Origin: an uncultured Bulleidia sp.
Lineage (GTDB): Bacteria; Bacillota_I; Bacilli_A; Erysipelotrichales; Erysipelotrichaceae
DNA: 13,261 nucleotides
NCBI GenBank assembly: GCA_934757945.1
Contig: CAKVLT010000050.1
Span: forward strand, 1-13,261
Reading direction: 5' to 3'
The position numbers and the translations under genes were made by a program. The notes beneath the pieces were generated by a model that saw only the letters and a program-made list of their open reading frames with translations, was not told the origin of the DNA and made no database searches. Shown one piece after another: positions 12,688-13,261 of the stretch; position 1 is the stretch's first letter; each line of letters begins with the position of its first letter.

Positions 12688-13261
12688 AGAACAATTTCAG
12701 TGTTTTTAAAGTGCAGTTTTGCAATATTGCCAAGTTCTTCTTCACCATACTTTTCAATAAATTCTCTGGCACATGCATTGACTTTATCTCCTGCTCCTTT
12801 ATAAAAAGTCATGGCATAATGTTCTTCCATCTTTTTCCAGTATTCCAGAAAAGTATATCTTGCAATGATACTGGCAGTACCGACAGACAGATATTTATTT
12901 TCTGCTTTAGTTTCAAAATGCAGAGTTCTGATAACCTGAGATTCATTTTTCAAGTAGTGGTAGTATAAACCTTTTTCTGCAAACTGATCTACAACACATA
13001 AAGCAGGCAATGTGACTTTTTTTGACAGGTTGACATAGGCCTGATTATGCAGCTTTGCCTTGATGGCATTCAGATTCGTTGTGGAATGGACAGCATTATA
13101 TTTTCTGTTGGATACAATCAGTACAGAATGAGGTATAACCTCAACAATTTGCTTTCCTATGTTTTCAATTTCTTTATCTGTGACTGCTTTGGAGTCTTTA
13201 ACTCCAAGAGACTCCAGAAAATGCACATGTGCTTCATCTAAATAGGCAATTGCAACAACAA
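12675..13261 (-). CDS. rnhC: Ribonuclease HIII, 5' end cut by window edge
   Basis: The C-terminal ~195 residues of a type 2 RNase H of the HIII subgroup, which cuts RNA in RNA-DNA hybrids. The frame stays open to the right edge (VVAIAYLDEAHVHFLESLGVKDSK), matching the segment that follows the GSDESGKGD active-site motif in RNase HIII; that motif and the N-terminal TBP-like domain lie beyond the window. Visible features are GVKDSK, the third active-site Asp in CVVDQF, the TKAENKYLSVGTASIIAR block (from KAENKYLSVG) and GAGDKVN near the C-terminus. Those blocks and the protein length suit RnhC better than RnhB, which has SIIAKVxRD instead. A GTG at 13224-13226 is inside the gene and is not the start. 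It is convergent with dCMP deaminase. Confidence 0.92.
   Translation of the reverse strand, partial: VVAIAYLDEAHVHFLESLGVKDSKAVTDKEIENIGKQIVEVIPHSVLIVSNRKYNAVHSTTNLNAIKAKLHNQAYVNLSKKVTLPALCVVDQFAEKGLYYHYLKNESQVIRTLHFETKAENKYLSVGTASIIARYTFLEYWKKMEEHYAMTFYKGAGDKVNACAREFIEKYGEEELGNIAKLHFKNTEIVLKKQ

Noticed and set aside
1..13261. Mobile elements, CRISPR, toxin-antitoxin or defence genes
   Set aside because: No transposase, integrase, long repeat array or recognisable defence domain appears, and base composition and codon use look uniform.

Overview
The window is AT-rich, densely packed chromosomal DNA from a low-GC Gram-positive (Bacillota). The protein family versions point to Erysipelotrichia or a related Clostridia-like anaerobe. 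Clues are a Firmicutes-type PurB, RNase HIII, an lspA-rluD (ylyB) pair as in Bacillus, a rubrerythrin for anaerobic peroxide defence, and an Mrp/NBP35 ATPase with a short N-terminal Cys cluster. The taxon is inferred from family resemblance only. I see no tRNA, rRNA, CRISPR array, insertion sequence, integrase or phage gene. This looks like core genome, not an island.

Layout. (1) 1-1490: the tail of an unrecognised gene, then purB (+) and a terminator. (2) 1504-5039: a minus-strand block, in transcription order purA, a terminator hairpin, cutC, and a MATE efflux gene whose start overlaps the cutC end; it ends in a terminator facing that of purB. (3) 5040-5151: a divergent promoter region. (4) 5152-8148, plus strand: an Mrp-type Fe-S carrier ATPase, then an OmpR-family response regulator and its histidine kinase (overlapping, kinase start TTG). 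(5) 8177-8820: rubrerythrin with its own promoter and a terminator shared with the convergent gene. (6) 8825-9913 (-): a minimal DEAD-box RNA helicase. (7) 9944-10281: a monocistronic TSCPD-domain (TIGR03905-like) protein with its own promoter and terminator. (8) 10263-12687: a tightly coupled operon of an unknown protein, lspA, an RluD-type pseudouridine synthase and dCMP deaminase, closed by a bidirectional terminator. (9) 12675-13261 (-): RNase HIII, cut by the window end.

How the genes fit together. PurA and PurB make AMP from IMP; PurB also acts earlier in IMP synthesis. They lie in the same window on opposite strands and not in a pur operon. dCMP deaminase feeds dUMP to dTTP synthesis. 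Mrp and rubrerythrin handle Fe-S and peroxide chemistry, and the two-component system lies between them. No novel multi-gene defence or metabolic system is evident. The most interesting signals are two genes (helicase and the unknown lspA-operon gene) that lack a Shine-Dalgarno sequence but have an extended -10 element 6-7 bases before the ATG, as in leaderless mRNAs. Also notable are a candidate 11-bp direct-repeat operator before the two-component genes, a kinase whose only two cysteines are in its extracytoplasmic sensor, and convergent genes whose stop codons form the arms of their shared terminator.
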